Part shown: positions 45,986 through 55,723 of the stretch, in pieces
Layout: each line of letters begins with the position of its first letter
How positions within the stretch are numbered: position 1 is the stretch's first letter
NCBI GenBank assembly: GCA_020041925.1
Contig: CP083409.1
From: Faucicola osloensis_D
Lineage (GTDB): Bacteria; Pseudomonadota; Gammaproteobacteria; Pseudomonadales; Moraxellaceae
DNA length: 64,000 nt
Direction: 5' to 3' (one strand)
The notes under the pieces: model-generated
Databases searched by the model: none
What the model was told of the DNA's origin: nothing
What the model saw: only the letters and a program-made list of their open reading frames with translations
Position numbers and translations under genes: made by a program

Positions 45986-46471
45986 TTATTGTTTAACAGG
46001 TGTAGCTGGCATAAACTGGGCTTGGTTGACATCCGTGCCGTTGGCTTGATGCTGCGTTTTTAGTGATTTTGCCACTTCAGGCGGCATGTAATTCTCATCA
46101 TGCTTTGCTAATACTTCGCTTGCTACAAAGGTATTGCCTTCAAGCGAACCTGTGGCTACCACGCCCGAACCTTCGGCGAATAAATCTGGCAAAATGCCTT
46201 TATAAGATACCGGTACGGTGGATTTAAAATCGGTGATTTTAAATTTGACATTGAGTGGGTCCGTGCTATCTCGCTCAACACTACCGCGCACGACCATGCC
46301 CCCTGCTCGGATACGAGTATCTTCAGGTGCTTTGCCTTGACTAATGGCTGTGGGGTCAAAATAATAGTCAGTTTGTTGTCCTACCGCATAAATTACAAGA
46401 ACGACGGCAATGATTGCGCCAAATAAGGTTGCCATCACCCACATTAATTTTTTTTGTCGTACTTTATTCAT
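45986..46471 (-). CDS. ccmE: Cytochrome c maturation heme chaperone CcmE
   Basis: 161 residues: one N-terminal membrane helix (about 8-30), then a periplasmic beta-barrel with RAGGMVVRGSVERD and FAEGSGVVATGSLE. The heme-binding His is in EVLAKHDENYMPPEV, with the expected downstream Tyr. It receives heme from CcmABCD. It is the last gene of the five-gene ccm run, after which comes a repeat tract and terminator. ccmFGH are not next to it. Confidence 0.95.
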   Translation of the reverse strand: MNKVRQKKLMWVMATLFGAIIAVVLVIYAVGQQTDYYFDPTAISQGKAPEDTRIRAGGMVVRGSVERDSTDPLNVKFKITDFKSTVPVSYKGILPDLFAEGSGVVATGSLEGNTFVASEVLAKHDENYMPPEVAKSLKTQHQANGTDVNQAQFMPATPVKQ

Positions 46472-46555
46472 CGCTTTTTTTCATCTCACTTTTGATGAAC
46501 CACACCCTATGGGGCTACTTGTCTATTATAACACTGATTAGGGCGATAGATATTA

Positions 46556-46765
46556 TTATCCGCTGCCCTTAGCCGTACGCTGATGACGCTGTTGTTGGCG
46601 CGCCTGCTGGGTAGTGATATCTCGGTAGGTGGCTTTACGCTGACTACGACTAAAAAAGACGAGTGCGATAATGCCTAGTAAGGTCAGTAGCCAAGTTGAC
46701 CATACATAACTACCATGCCCACCCATGGCGATAAACTCGGCAAAATTATGAAAATACGGGCTCAT
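46556..46765 (-). CDS. ccmD: Heme exporter protein CcmD
   Basis: 69 residues with a single membrane helix (about 17-38, YVWSTWLLTLLGIIALVFF). It is preceded by the family motif F-MGGHG-YVWS. The basic C-terminal tail is typical. CcmD stabilises the CcmABC-E complex. GAGGTGA lies just before the ATG. It lies between ccmC and ccmE. Confidence 0.88.
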   Translation of the reverse strand: MSPYFHNFAEFIAMGGHGSYVWSTWLLTLLGIIALVFFSRSQRKATYRDITTQQARQQQRHQRTAKGSG

Positions 46766-46881
46766 TGGTCACCTCAGGTTTGGATTTAGGTTTAAATAGT
46801 GGATTGGTACCATAGGATTGAAGCGATCGCTAGTTAAATGGCGATACTTTACGTCAATAAGCAGGCTTTAACGATAACGCT

Positions 46882-47673
46882 TTAGCGATATAGCCGTTTG
46901 CATTCATCAATCACCCACTGTTTGCTACTTTCACGTTGTAAAATCAAGGTATTGGTACGATAGATTGTCAGTGCAGCCACCAAAAAATAACTACCTAACA
47001 TCATCAGCAACAACGGCATATACATATCAGGCGGCATTTTTGGACGCTCAGTTACGGTAAATGTCGAGCCTTGGTGTAGGGTGTTCCACCAGTTGACAGA
47101 ATATTTGATAATCGGCAAATTAACCGCACCGACAATCGATAAAATCGCCGCCGCTTTACCACGACTGGCAGTATGCTCAAATGCGGCAAACAGTGCCATC
47201 ACGCCTGCGTATAAAAACGCCAAAATCAGCATAGAAGTTAGACGCGCATCCCATACCCAGTATGTGCCCCAGGTAGGTTTTGCCCAAATCGAGCCTGTGA
47301 GTAGACTTAACACACAAAGAATAAAGCCAATCGGCGCAATCGCTTGGGCAACCAAATTGGCGGTTTTAATTTTCCACACCAAAAAAATCACTCCCAAAAT
47401 TGCCATACCCAAATAAATTGACATGGCTAGACTGGCAGTGGGGACATGGATAAAGATAATGCGATAGCTATTGCCTTGTAAATAGTCGGGTGGCGCAAAT
47501 GCCAAACCCCAGATGGCACCCACCGCCAATAGCAGCGCAGCAATGACAGCTAAGTATCTCACCCAAGGTGCAAAAATACGATAAAACTCTTTGGTGCCAA
47601 CAGTTTTAAGAAATCCTTGCCAAAGGCGAGAAAAAAAGCCAGTTTTGCCAACGTTTGGGGTAATTTCTGCCAT
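46882..47673 (-). CDS. ccmC: Heme exporter/handling protein CcmC
   Basis: 263 residues from the ATG at 47673; a longer frame up to 47721 is open but less like the family. Six membrane helices. The heme-handling WxWD motif appears as TYWVWDARLTSMLIL, with conserved His residues in the flanking loops (IIFIHVP, NTLHQG). It loads heme onto CcmE. Order and direction match a canonical ccm operon. Confidence 0.95.
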   Translation of the reverse strand: MAEITPNVGKTGFFSRLWQGFLKTVGTKEFYRIFAPWVRYLAVIAALLLAVGAIWGLAFAPPDYLQGNSYRIIFIHVPTASLAMSIYLGMAILGVIFLVWKIKTANLVAQAIAPIGFILCVLSLLTGSIWAKPTWGTYWVWDARLTSMLILAFLYAGVMALFAAFEHTASRGKAAAILSIVGAVNLPIIKYSVNWWNTLHQGSTFTVTERPKMPPDMYMPLLLMMLGSYFLVAALTIYRTNTLILQRESSKQWVIDECKRLYR

Positions 47674-47778
47674 GGAATGCGCCTTGCTTTTTTTTCTAAA
47701 ATGAATGTAAGCCATCAACAATAAGATATTTGTTCGCTTATTTTACTGGTATTTGGGGATTTTTTCATCTAAAAATCA

Positions 47779-48447
47779 TCAGCTTAACCACGCCAGTTTT
47801 AATGAAAATGCAATCACGAAAGGCGTGACGATGACTGCCAAAATACTGCCCGCCAGTAATAGGGCTAAAATCGGATAACCGTTAAGCCCCATGGCAAATT
47901 GCCCCACTGCCCCCGTGGCAAAAATCAGCACAGGGAGCTGCATCGGTAACGAAATCAATGGCACCAACACCGCGCCGTTTTTTAGCGATAATGTCAAGCT
48001 ACTGGCAATCGCTGATAAGCATAGCAAAATCGGACTGCCCACCAAAATCGACGCACTCAGGGCAATGGCTGCTTGGCTGGTCAAGCCAAAAAGCGGCATC
48101 GCTAAAAATGCGAGCAGACACACCATCCCCGCACTGGTCAGCCAATGCACGATGAGCCGTACCAGGACCCAAGTGGGAATCGAGGCACGAGCAACAACCA
48201 ATTGCGCCAGTGTACCGTTATCGAGTGCTGGGCGAAATAAGTTTTCCATACCCATAATCAGTGACAATAACGCTGCAATCCATACCGCAGGCACGCCCAG
48301 TTGCTGCAGTAATTTTGGCTCGGTGCCCATCGCCAGGGGAAATAAGGTGATGATAATTAAAAACAACACCAGTGGATATAACCACTGCACTTTGTTTTGC
48401 TGTTTGATTTGCCATTCGCGTTGCCACAGGGCAGAAAAATCAATCAT
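47779..48447 (-). CDS. ccmB: Heme ABC exporter permease CcmB
   Basis: 222 residues with six hydrophobic segments; it forms the membrane part of the CcmAB transporter. Family features are the start SALWQREWQIKQQNKVQWLYPL and the segment ENLFRPALDNGTLAQLVVARAS, given by R, D, G, L and Q. It begins 11 bases after the ccmA stop. Confidence 0.94.
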   Translation of the reverse strand: MIDFSALWQREWQIKQQNKVQWLYPLVLFLIIITLFPLAMGTEPKLLQQLGVPAVWIAALLSLIMGMENLFRPALDNGTLAQLVVARASIPTWVLVRLIVHWLTSAGMVCLLAFLAMPLFGLTSQAAIALSASILVGSPILLCLSAIASSLTLSLKNGAVLVPLISLPMQLPVLIFATGAVGQFAMGLNGYPILALLLAGSILAVIVTPFVIAFSLKLAWLS

Positions 48448-48458
48448 TACAGTTGCAC

Positions 48459-49121
48459 CTAAACCATATACAAGGTTAAATCTAATTGCTTGTTGGCGAC
48501 GGCGACAGTTTGGTGACTGGTCATGAGCACTGCCCCGCCGCGCTGAACGAATGTCTGCATCAAGTATTCAATTTTGGCAATCATATTGACATCAAGCGCG
48601 GTCAGCGGTTCATCAAGTAGCCAGCAAGGAAATTGCGCTACATACTCCAGCGCAAACAGCAAGCGTGCCAGACCCACGCGGCGCGTCTGCCCTGCCGAGA
48701 GTTGATAGCAGTTGATTTTCTCATAACCTGCTAACCCAACCCAATCGAGTGCTTGCTCAAGGGTGTCTGCGCTTGGTTTGATGCCATACAAGGCTAACAA
48801 AAATCGCAAATTTTGCTCAACGGTGAGTTGCAAATGAATGCCCAATTGGTGCGCCACATAAAATGGCTGCACAGGTAATCCTGCCTTGCCCTGCCAGCTG
48901 ATATCACCGGTCAACACAGGAATCAACCCTGCAAGCTGCATCAAAAATGTGGTTTTGCCGGTGCCATTTTCACCCACCAAATGACAAATATCGCCACGGT
49001 TTAGCACCAAATTCACCGCTTCACACAGCGGAAATTCGCCACGTTGTATGGTGACGTTTTGACAGGTTAGCAGCGAACTGGTCGCCGAGATAGGTATAGC
49101 AGTGGGTGTTGGATTTGGCAT
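48459..49121 (-). CDS. ccmA: Heme ABC exporter ATP-binding protein CcmA
   Basis: 220 residues from the ATG at 49121; a TTG seven codons upstream is the longest alternative. Walker A is GENGTGKTTFLMQL, the signature is YQLSAGQTRRVGLARLL, and Walker B is CWLLDEPLTALD. It energises release of holo-CcmE from CcmC. It is the first gene of the ccmABCDE operon; no clear promoter was found upstream. Confidence 0.94.
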   Translation of the reverse strand: MPNPTPTAIPISATSSLLTCQNVTIQRGEFPLCEAVNLVLNRGDICHLVGENGTGKTTFLMQLAGLIPVLTGDISWQGKAGLPVQPFYVAHQLGIHLQLTVEQNLRFLLALYGIKPSADTLEQALDWVGLAGYEKINCYQLSAGQTRRVGLARLLFALEYVAQFPCWLLDEPLTALDVNMIAKIEYLMQTFVQRGGAVLMTSHQTVAVANKQLDLTLYMV

Positions 49122-49405
49122 AGCATTGATTAAAATTTGCAAGTCATTAAATAGATAACAGATTAAATTGATAAATCACAGCCCTATACCCATTGTATAG
49201 ATAATTGGCTAAAGTTGTGTAGAACGCTTATTATATACTAACTTGCGACAGGTCTTTGCTATTATCAATATAAAGTATCCATATAAAGCTTGGTGATAGC
49301 GTCAAAGTTTTGCCAACCTGTTTGTTAACTTTTTTGTTTTTTAACTGTTATGCTTTTCGTTTTTCTTTCTATGTTTAGCTATTTCTTCTTGGGTAAGTGA
49401 AATCA

Positions 49406-50188
49406 ATGTCCAAAAATCCGAAGCGTTTATGGCAACGCCTAAAACTGTTCTTTACTGCTGAAAAATCAGCGCCGTTCCCTGTAGCCGATAAAACAACTGA
49501 CCCTAGTCAGTGTGCTGAGACAAACGAGCATACTGATGCTACTAGCTATCAGCCTTTTGCCGAAAATCAAATCAATCTAGCGTTTGATGAACATAGCGAT
49601 TCACAAGATGAATCGCTTTTAGCCAGTGAGTCGCCCGAGTCAGATGACGAATTAGAGCTACAACCGATTACCCCCGATGACATAGAGCATATCTTAGCCA
49701 GTATGGGTTATCAATTTATGTATCACCCTGCCAGCGAACAAGATGAGCAAAGTATTCATCATTATACGATGCAAGTGTCAGATAAAGAGCGGCATTGGGG
49801 TTGTATGATTCGTTTTTTTAGTGAGCAGCAATTGATTGCGGTGTACAGTGTTTATCCTACGGCTATTGCTGAAGCCAATCGCCCTGAGATGCTCGCCATG
49901 TTGGCTTATCTGAATTATGATTTGATGATTGGCAATTTGGAAATGGATGTAATGGACGGCGAGCTGCGCTTTAAGACGTCGCTTGATTTGGAGGTGACGG
50001 GGGTGAGCGAGCTAATTATGAGTTATTTGCTACAGAGTAATTTCTCGTTGTTTTCACGGCTGTATGACACCATTAGCGAGATGATTGAGCAGCCGCACAC
50101 TACGCATGATTTGCAAGGTGCTGTAGACAAGCTGATTGACTCTCAGCAAGCCCGCAATTTTTTCTTGGCGTCTGATGCCATTCAATAA
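49406..50188 (+). CDS. YbjN-domain protein
   Basis: 260 residues from the ATG at 49406; a GTG three codons upstream is in frame. The first 90 residues are acidic and Ser/Asp/Glu-rich, probably disordered. A YbjN-like domain follows (about 95-240): DDIEHILASMGYQF, then CMIRFFSEQQLIAVYSVYP and NYDLMIGNLEMDVMDGELRFKTSLDLE. YbjN proteins are cytosolic regulators or chaperone-like proteins of uncertain role. It is a single gene ending in a terminator. Confidence 0.8.
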   Translation: MSKNPKRLWQRLKLFFTAEKSAPFPVADKTTDPSQCAETNEHTDATSYQPFAENQINLAFDEHSDSQDESLLASESPESDDELELQPITPDDIEHILASMGYQFMYHPASEQDEQSIHHYTMQVSDKERHWGCMIRFFSEQQLIAVYSVYPTAIAEANRPEMLAMLAYLNYDLMIGNLEMDVMDGELRFKTSLDLEVTGVSELIMSYLLQSNFSLFSRLYDTISEMIEQPHTTHDLQGAVDKLIDSQQARNFFLASDAIQ

Positions 50189-50202
50189 TACGCGTTCGAT
50201 AT

Positions 50203-50238
50203 AAAAAAAGGCGGTGACATTCATTCATCGCCTTTTTT
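50203..50238. terminator. Bidirectional terminator between ybjN-like gene and fadH
   Basis: AAAAAAAGGCGGTGA pairs with TCATCGCCTTTTTT with one G-T pair around a 7-base loop. Confidence 0.88.
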
Positions 50239-50256
50239 ATGACATAGTAAAAGCTG

Positions 50257-52362
50257 CTACAACATGGCAGCGACTTCCGCGCCTTCGCGAATGGCACGTT
50301 TGGCGTCCAATTCGCCTGCCAATTTTGCCCCACCAATCAAGTGATATTGCGCTGTCAAGTCATCACCCACCGTAGGCATTAAGTGATTAACCGATTCTTG
50401 CCCCGCGCAGATAACGATACTATCAACGCGCAATAATTGGCTATGACCGTCTGGGTTAGTAATCCAAATGCCTTCATTGGTAATTTTCTCATAGCCAATG
50501 CCGCTCACCTGTTTGACGCCATGCTTGTTAATATGAGCACGGTGCACCCAGCCTGAGGTTTTATTGAGACCTGCCCCCAAGCGACCTTTTTTACGCTGCA
50601 TCAAATACACTTCACGGGTTGGGGTAATAGGCTCTGGTTTTACCAGTCCACCTTCAGTTTCATAGTGTGGGTTGGTGTCTACACCCCACTCACGTTTCCA
50701 TGATTCCACGCTTTGCGGATGCGGTTGATAAATCACGTTGCCTTGCGCATCTTTTTCAAACGGTTTCACATGGGTGGAGGTCAAATATTCGCTAACATCA
50801 AAGCCAATACCGCCTGCACCGATCACCGCGACTCGCTTACCTGCAACTTTTTGACCCGATAGCAACTCGGCATAGCTCATCACTTGCGGCAAATCCACCC
50901 CTTCAAAGTCAAGCGCCCGTGGCACAACGCCTGTGGCAATAATCACATCATCAAACCGACCTGACTCTAGTTCCTCTTTGCTTACTTTATGATTGAGTTT
51001 GAGCTCAATGTCTAAACTGTCCACCAAATTGGTAAAATAGCGGATGGTTTCAAAGAACTCTTCTTTACCTGGAATCACTTTGGCATAGTTAAACTGCCCG
51101 CCGATTTTATCCTGTGCTTCAAACAAGGTGACCTGATGACCGCGTTTGGCGGCGACGGTCGCTGCTGATAAGCCTGCCATGCCTGCGCCCACTACGGCAA
51201 TTTTTTTGGCTTTTTTGGCAGGTTTATACACCAGTTCAGTTTCATAACAGGCTTGGGGATTGACCAGACAGGTTGAGCGTTGGTTCTCAAATGTATGGTC
51301 TAGACATGCTTGGTTACAGCCAATACAGGTATTAATTAAGTCAGTTTGTCCTAAACTGGCTTTTGCCACCCAGTCTGGGTCTGCCAAGAACGGACGCGCC
51401 ATTTGTACCAAGTCAGCTTGGTTCTCTGCTAGCAGCTGTTCGGCAGTCTCTGGCATATTGACACGGTTGGCAGCAATCACAGGAATAGTCACGTGGCGTT
51501 TGACTTCAGCAATCACATCGGCAAACGCTGCGCGTGGTACCGACGTGACGATGGTCGGGATACGCGCTTCATGCCAGCCAATCCCCGTATTTATTATGGT
51601 CACGCCGGCTTTTTCGATGGCTTTGGCGATGGTAATGACTTCATCCATGGTGTTGCCATCGGGCACCAAGTCAATCATCGACAAACGGAAGGTGATAATA
51701 AACGCTTCTCCCACCGCCTCGCGTACCGCTTTGATGACTTCAAGGGCAAAACGCATACGGTTTTCTAGACTGCCACCCCATTGGTCGGTGCGCTGATTGA
51801 CGTGATTGCTTAAAAACTGATTGAGTAAATAGCCTTCTGAACCCATGATTTCGACGCCATCATAGCCCGCCATTTGTGCAAGTTTGGCAGTTTTGGCATA
51901 GTCTTTAATGGTCGCCAAAATATTTTTTTCACTCATTTGACGAGGTTTAAAGGGTGAAATAGGCGACTTGATGGCACTGGCTGATACTGCCAATGGATGA
52001 TAACCATAGCGACCGCTGTGCAGAATTTGCAAGATGATTTTGCAGTCATATTGGTGTACAGCTTTGGTGACTTTACGATGATTGACTACATCGCCTTTGT
52101 GATTGAGCGTCCCGCCTGCCGGCACTAACCAACCTTCATGATTGGGCGAGATACCGCCCGTGATCATCATGGCAACTCCCCCTTTGGCGCGCTCGGCAAA
52201 ATAAGCGGCTAGCTTTGGATAGTTAAAGAACCGATCTTCAAGCCCTGTGTGCATCGAGCCCATCACAATACGATTTTTTAACGTAGTAAATCCTAAATCC
52301 AGGGGTTCAAAAATATGCGGATAATGGGTGTTATGAGTAGATATCTGGCTGTTATTTGACAT
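50257..52362 (-). CDS. fadH: 2,4-dienoyl-CoA reductase (NADPH)
   Basis: 701 residues from the ATG at 52362, preceded by AAGGA. It is an FMN/FAD/4Fe-4S enzyme for unsaturated fatty-acid beta-oxidation. An N-terminal Old Yellow Enzyme-type barrel (MGSMHTGLED) is followed by the iron-sulfur cysteines CIGCNQACLDH and CLVNPQAC. Then comes the dinucleotide motif VVGAGMAGLSAATVAAKRGH and a second one, VAVIGAGGIGFDVSE. It belongs to the same pathway as the acyl-CoA dehydrogenase and acyl-CoA synthetase in this window. Confidence 0.95.
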   Translation of the reverse strand: MSNNSQISTHNTHYPHIFEPLDLGFTTLKNRIVMGSMHTGLEDRFFNYPKLAAYFAERAKGGVAMMITGGISPNHEGWLVPAGGTLNHKGDVVNHRKVTKAVHQYDCKIILQILHSGRYGYHPLAVSASAIKSPISPFKPRQMSEKNILATIKDYAKTAKLAQMAGYDGVEIMGSEGYLLNQFLSNHVNQRTDQWGGSLENRMRFALEVIKAVREAVGEAFIITFRLSMIDLVPDGNTMDEVITIAKAIEKAGVTIINTGIGWHEARIPTIVTSVPRAAFADVIAEVKRHVTIPVIAANRVNMPETAEQLLAENQADLVQMARPFLADPDWVAKASLGQTDLINTCIGCNQACLDHTFENQRSTCLVNPQACYETELVYKPAKKAKKIAVVGAGMAGLSAATVAAKRGHQVTLFEAQDKIGGQFNYAKVIPGKEEFFETIRYFTNLVDSLDIELKLNHKVSKEELESGRFDDVIIATGVVPRALDFEGVDLPQVMSYAELLSGQKVAGKRVAVIGAGGIGFDVSEYLTSTHVKPFEKDAQGNVIYQPHPQSVESWKREWGVDTNPHYETEGGLVKPEPITPTREVYLMQRKKGRLGAGLNKTSGWVHRAHINKHGVKQVSGIGYEKITNEGIWITNPDGHSQLLRVDSIVICAGQESVNHLMPTVGDDLTAQYHLIGGAKLAGELDAKRAIREGAEVAAML

Positions 52363-52658
52363 AAATAATCCTTGGCAGTAATTTCCTTTCACTATTTGGT
52401 CACATTAAGGAACTAATCTTGTCATTTTGTAAATGAGTTCGTTATCATAATCAATTCGTCAATGTGGTCACTTGATGTAGCTGTATCAACATACCTCAAG
52501 CATACATCAAACCAAAAATAGGTCAACCTATTATAAATAGTCATCTTTGAAAGCATAAGGCAAATTTTGTCCCGATGAGTCTACAAAAAAATCATGCTTA
52601 TTTTTGCGACAATGTTAATATCACGCTAGGATAAAAGTACAACAGGAGGGAAATTACT

Positions 52659-53504
52659 GTGAAAAGAATGATTGTTAGCACGTCCACGTCTTGTCTAGAC
52701 GACCTCGGCATTCCAGACAATGTCAAAATGTTGCCGATGAATATCCATATGGGCGGTGCCAATTATCTAGATGGACAAGACCTAAGCCTAGACAGGCTAT
52801 CGCGTGTTCTACTCGATAACCCTAATATCGACATCAGTACCTCAGCACCCACTGAAAATCAGCTCATTGAATTCTTTTATCAACTCATCAAAGAAGACGT
52901 GCAAGAAGTTTTAATCATCTGTTTATCCTCTTCTTTAAGCCAAACCTACAACAACTTGCTCAATATCAGCTCGATGTTTAGTCATCGCATGAAAATTTAT
53001 ATCTATGATTCACGCACGATTTCACATGGCGAAGCGGTTCTTGTACAAGAAGCCTCACGTTTACTCAAACAAGGCACAGAAATCCCTCAAATCATCACCG
53101 AAATCAACCGCCTGCGCGATAAAATCCATATCTATTTGGCAGTTGATAACCTTAAAGGTATGATTCGTACCAAGCGTATTTCAGCCCCAGTCGGCTTTTT
53201 CGCCAATTTATTTGGTATTAAACCGATTGTAAAAATGGAAGACTCAGGTCAAATGGTCGCCTTTGAAAAGGTGCGCAGTTTTGAAAAATGTATTGAGCGA
53301 CTCGCCGATGCTGCCATCAACGCCGCCAATGGTAAAAAAGGTACAATGTATGTGATCAGCGGTAATTTAAACCCTCATACCAAGTCACTGCTTAACTATT
53401 TATCGTCACGCGGTTATGCTAAAACCGAAGTTCTTCCTGCCGCCAGTGTCTCTATAGCAAATATCGGTGTGTTCACACTTGGCTGCGTATTTGTCGAAGA
53501 CTAA
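52659..53504 (+). CDS. DegV-family fatty-acid-binding protein
   Basis: 281 residues. I chose the GTG start at 52659 because AGGAGG lies 9 bases before it; the in-frame ATG 9 bases on would be too far. DegV proteins bind a fatty acid between two domains. Motifs seen are STSCLDDLG (about 8-16), NIDISTSAPTENQLIEFF, IICLSSSLSQTYNN and GMIRTKRISAPVGFF. In Gram-positives this type (FakB) presents fatty acid to the kinase FakA; no FakA gene is seen here. Confidence 0.88.
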   Translation: MKRMIVSTSTSCLDDLGIPDNVKMLPMNIHMGGANYLDGQDLSLDRLSRVLLDNPNIDISTSAPTENQLIEFFYQLIKEDVQEVLIICLSSSLSQTYNNLLNISSMFSHRMKIYIYDSRTISHGEAVLVQEASRLLKQGTEIPQIITEINRLRDKIHIYLAVDNLKGMIRTKRISAPVGFFANLFGIKPIVKMEDSGQMVAFEKVRSFEKCIERLADAAINAANGKKGTMYVISGNLNPHTKSLLNYLSSRGYAKTEVLPAASVSIANIGVFTLGCVFVED

Positions 53505-53659
53505 ACCCTGACGGAGTTTTGCTAGCTTATAAAATAACAGGCGGGGCTGTCTGTTTTTGTCATTTTTTATATTTATCAAAAAGCAGATTGATATATAGGA
53601 TTTGGTCAAGATCCTTGTTATGATAAAGGCGTTTATTTATTAACTACAGGGACGTCGTT

Positions 53660-55426
53660 ATGCCAAACTTCCATACAGGGCTGGAAAAAAATCCTGCCAA
53701 CTATACTCCGCTTACACCCATTGATTTTATTGAGCGTACTGCTAGCATCTATCCCGATCAAACGGCGATTGTGTATAAAGATTATGAGCACAATGACCTA
53801 CGGCAAAGTTGGGGCGAAACCTATAATCGCTGCCGCAAAATGTCGGATGCCCTAAAAAAACTGGGCATCGATAAAGACGATACTGTTGCAGTGCTACTGC
53901 CCAATACCCCACCTATGGTTGAGGTCGCGTTTGGCGTACCGATGTCTGGTGGTGTGCTATGTACCTTAAATACGCGTTTGGACATCAATGCCTTGGTATT
54001 TTGCCTACAGCACAGTGAAGCTAAAGTATTGATTGTCGATACTGAGTTTGAACAGCATATTGCGCTGGTTCAAGAGTCATTTCCTAACTTAATTATCATT
54101 CATGCCACCGACCCTGCGGTCACGCCCACTGAACAATTTGGCAACATGACCTATGAAGAATTGATCGCCTCAGGAACCGATTTAGACAACTGGGAAAAAC
54201 CCACTGATGAATGGGACGCCATCGCGCTCAACTACACATCAGGTACCACAGGTATCCCAAAAGGCGTGGTGTATCACCATCGTGGTGCCACCTTAAATGC
54301 CGTCTCTAATATTTTAGATTGGGATATGCCAAAGCACCCTGTGTATTTATGGACGCTCCCCTTGTTTCATTGTAATGGCTGGAGCTTTCCTTGGAGCATT
54401 GGCGAGCGTGCGGGTACCAATGTGTGCTTACGCAAAATTGATGCTGATTTGATTTTACGGTTGATTGCCGATGAAAAAGTCACCCATTATAGCGCAGCGC
54501 CTATCGTGCACAACATGATTGCCAATGGCAATGAAGCGCTCAAAAAAGCCATCAAACATGAAGTACGTTGTAATGTCGCAGGCGCACCACCGCCTGAGTC
54601 TTTGCTCGCCAAAATGGAAGAAATGGGCTTTAAAATCACCCACGTGTACGGTTTGACAGAAGTATATGGTCCCGTCACCCTGTGTGTTGAGCGCCCAGAA
54701 TGGGATGATTTGACTGTCAGTGAACGCGCGCAAAAAAAATCCCGCCAAGGCATGAACTCACATCTGCTAGCGGGGTTTGATGTATTCAAACAAGGCACCA
54801 CTACCCCTGTTGCAGCCGATGGTAGCGAAATTGGTGAGATTGCTATCCGCGGCAATATGGTGATGAAAGGCTATTTAAAAAACCGCAAAGCCACCGCAGA
54901 AGCCTTTAACGGCGGCTGGTTTAAGACCGGTGACTTGGGCGTCAAATACCCAGATGGTTACATCAAAATTATGGATCGGCTCAAAGACATCATCATCTCG
55001 GGCGGCGAGAATATTTCAAGTATCGAAGTAGAAAACGTACTGTATCGTATGCCAGAAGTGGAAAGCTGTGGGGTGGTTGCTGCTCCTCATGACAAATGGG
55101 GTGAAGCACCGGTAGCCTTTATTGAAATCCGCGAAGGCTCGACGCTAGATCGGGAAGACATCATTGCCCATTGCCGTAAATATTTGGCAGGTTTCCAAGT
55201 GCCCAAACATATTATTTTTGCGCAAATCCCAAAAACCTCGACAGGTAAAGTGCAAAAATTTGAGCTACGTCAAGCGGCGCGTTCACTGGCGCATGAAGAA
55301 GCAAAAATCACTCACCATCATCCGCAAAGCTATTTGGCAGCGACAGCCGACTCCAATCCCAGCACTGCCATACCTAGCAACACCCAAACCCTACCCAAAG
55401 ATTCACCAGAAGATGAGGCACACTAA
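53660..55426 (+). CDS. AMP-dependent acyl-CoA synthetase
   Basis: 588 residues of the ANL family. The phosphate loop is NYTSGTTGIPKGVVYHH (about 192-208). Then come GAPPPESLLAKME and VYGLTEVYGP, the hinge segment GDLGVKYPDGYIKIMDRLKDIIISGGENI, and the catalytic lysine in TSTGKVQKFELR. It activates a carboxylate to acyl-CoA; the pattern suits short- or medium-chain or aromatic substrates better than long-chain FadD, but this is uncertain. The last 45 residues are His/Pro/Ser-rich. A terminator follows at 55455. Confidence 0.92.
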   Translation: MPNFHTGLEKNPANYTPLTPIDFIERTASIYPDQTAIVYKDYEHNDLRQSWGETYNRCRKMSDALKKLGIDKDDTVAVLLPNTPPMVEVAFGVPMSGGVLCTLNTRLDINALVFCLQHSEAKVLIVDTEFEQHIALVQESFPNLIIIHATDPAVTPTEQFGNMTYEELIASGTDLDNWEKPTDEWDAIALNYTSGTTGIPKGVVYHHRGATLNAVSNILDWDMPKHPVYLWTLPLFHCNGWSFPWSIGERAGTNVCLRKIDADLILRLIADEKVTHYSAAPIVHNMIANGNEALKKAIKHEVRCNVAGAPPPESLLAKMEEMGFKITHVYGLTEVYGPVTLCVERPEWDDLTVSERAQKKSRQGMNSHLLAGFDVFKQGTTTPVAADGSEIGEIAIRGNMVMKGYLKNRKATAEAFNGGWFKTGDLGVKYPDGYIKIMDRLKDIIISGGENISSIEVENVLYRMPEVESCGVVAAPHDKWGEAPVAFIEIREGSTLDREDIIAHCRKYLAGFQVPKHIIFAQIPKTSTGKVQKFELRQAARSLAHEEAKITHHHPQSYLAATADSNPSTAIPSNTQTLPKDSPEDEAH

Positions 55427-55454
55427 GGCTCAATATTGGCGACTCGCATTGCAT

Positions 55455-55481
55455 ATCCTCACTTTGTTAGTGGGGATTTTT
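55455..55481 (+). terminator. Terminator of the acyl-CoA synthetase gene
   Basis: ATCCTCACT pairs with AGTGGGGAT (one G-T pair) around a 5-base loop, followed by TTTTT. Confidence 0.8.
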
Positions 55482-55573
55482 GTTGCAACTTATAGCTTGA
55501 AAACACCCAAAAAACACCCATTTATATAGAGATTTTCTCATGTTATTTTTAATTAATTATTAACAATTATAAG

Positions 55574-55588
55574 CGACAATATATGTCG
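55574..55588. promoter_or_regulatory. Palindrome at the recA -35 position
   Basis: CGACA-ATATA-TGTCG is a perfect inverted repeat with 5-base arms. A TATAAT at 55608-55613 lies 19 bases after it, which places the palindrome over the expected -35 element. No E. coli-type LexA box (CTGT-N8-ACAG) is visible. Confidence 0.55.
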
Positions 55589-55607
55589 TATATCAGTGAT
55601 TTAACCC

Positions 55608-55613
55608 TATAAT
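55608..55613 (+). promoter_or_regulatory. Probable recA -10 element
   Basis: TATAAT, a perfect -10 hexamer, 111 bases before the recA ATG. The -35 position overlaps the CGACA/TGTCG palindrome and is itself a poor match to TTGACA. Confidence 0.5.
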
Positions 55614-55723
55614 TTTTCGTATATTTTGTTATTATAGCCTTATCAATTCACTTCTTTTTTAACTTATCCCTGCTTTTAAATTTTTCCCTTTTTTATTAAC
55701 CTTTTTTATAACAAGGAGTCCTT

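Noticed and set aside
52472..52489. TTGAT...ATCAA inverted repeat resembling an FNR box upstream of the DegV-family gene
   Set aside because: The spacer is 8 bases, while FNR sites need 4. A wider TTGATGT/ACATCAA pair at 52472-52510 is too loosely spaced to call.
55427..55723. E. coli-type LexA box before recA
   Set aside because: No CTGT-N8-ACAG pattern could be found; only the CGACA/TGTCG palindrome is present.
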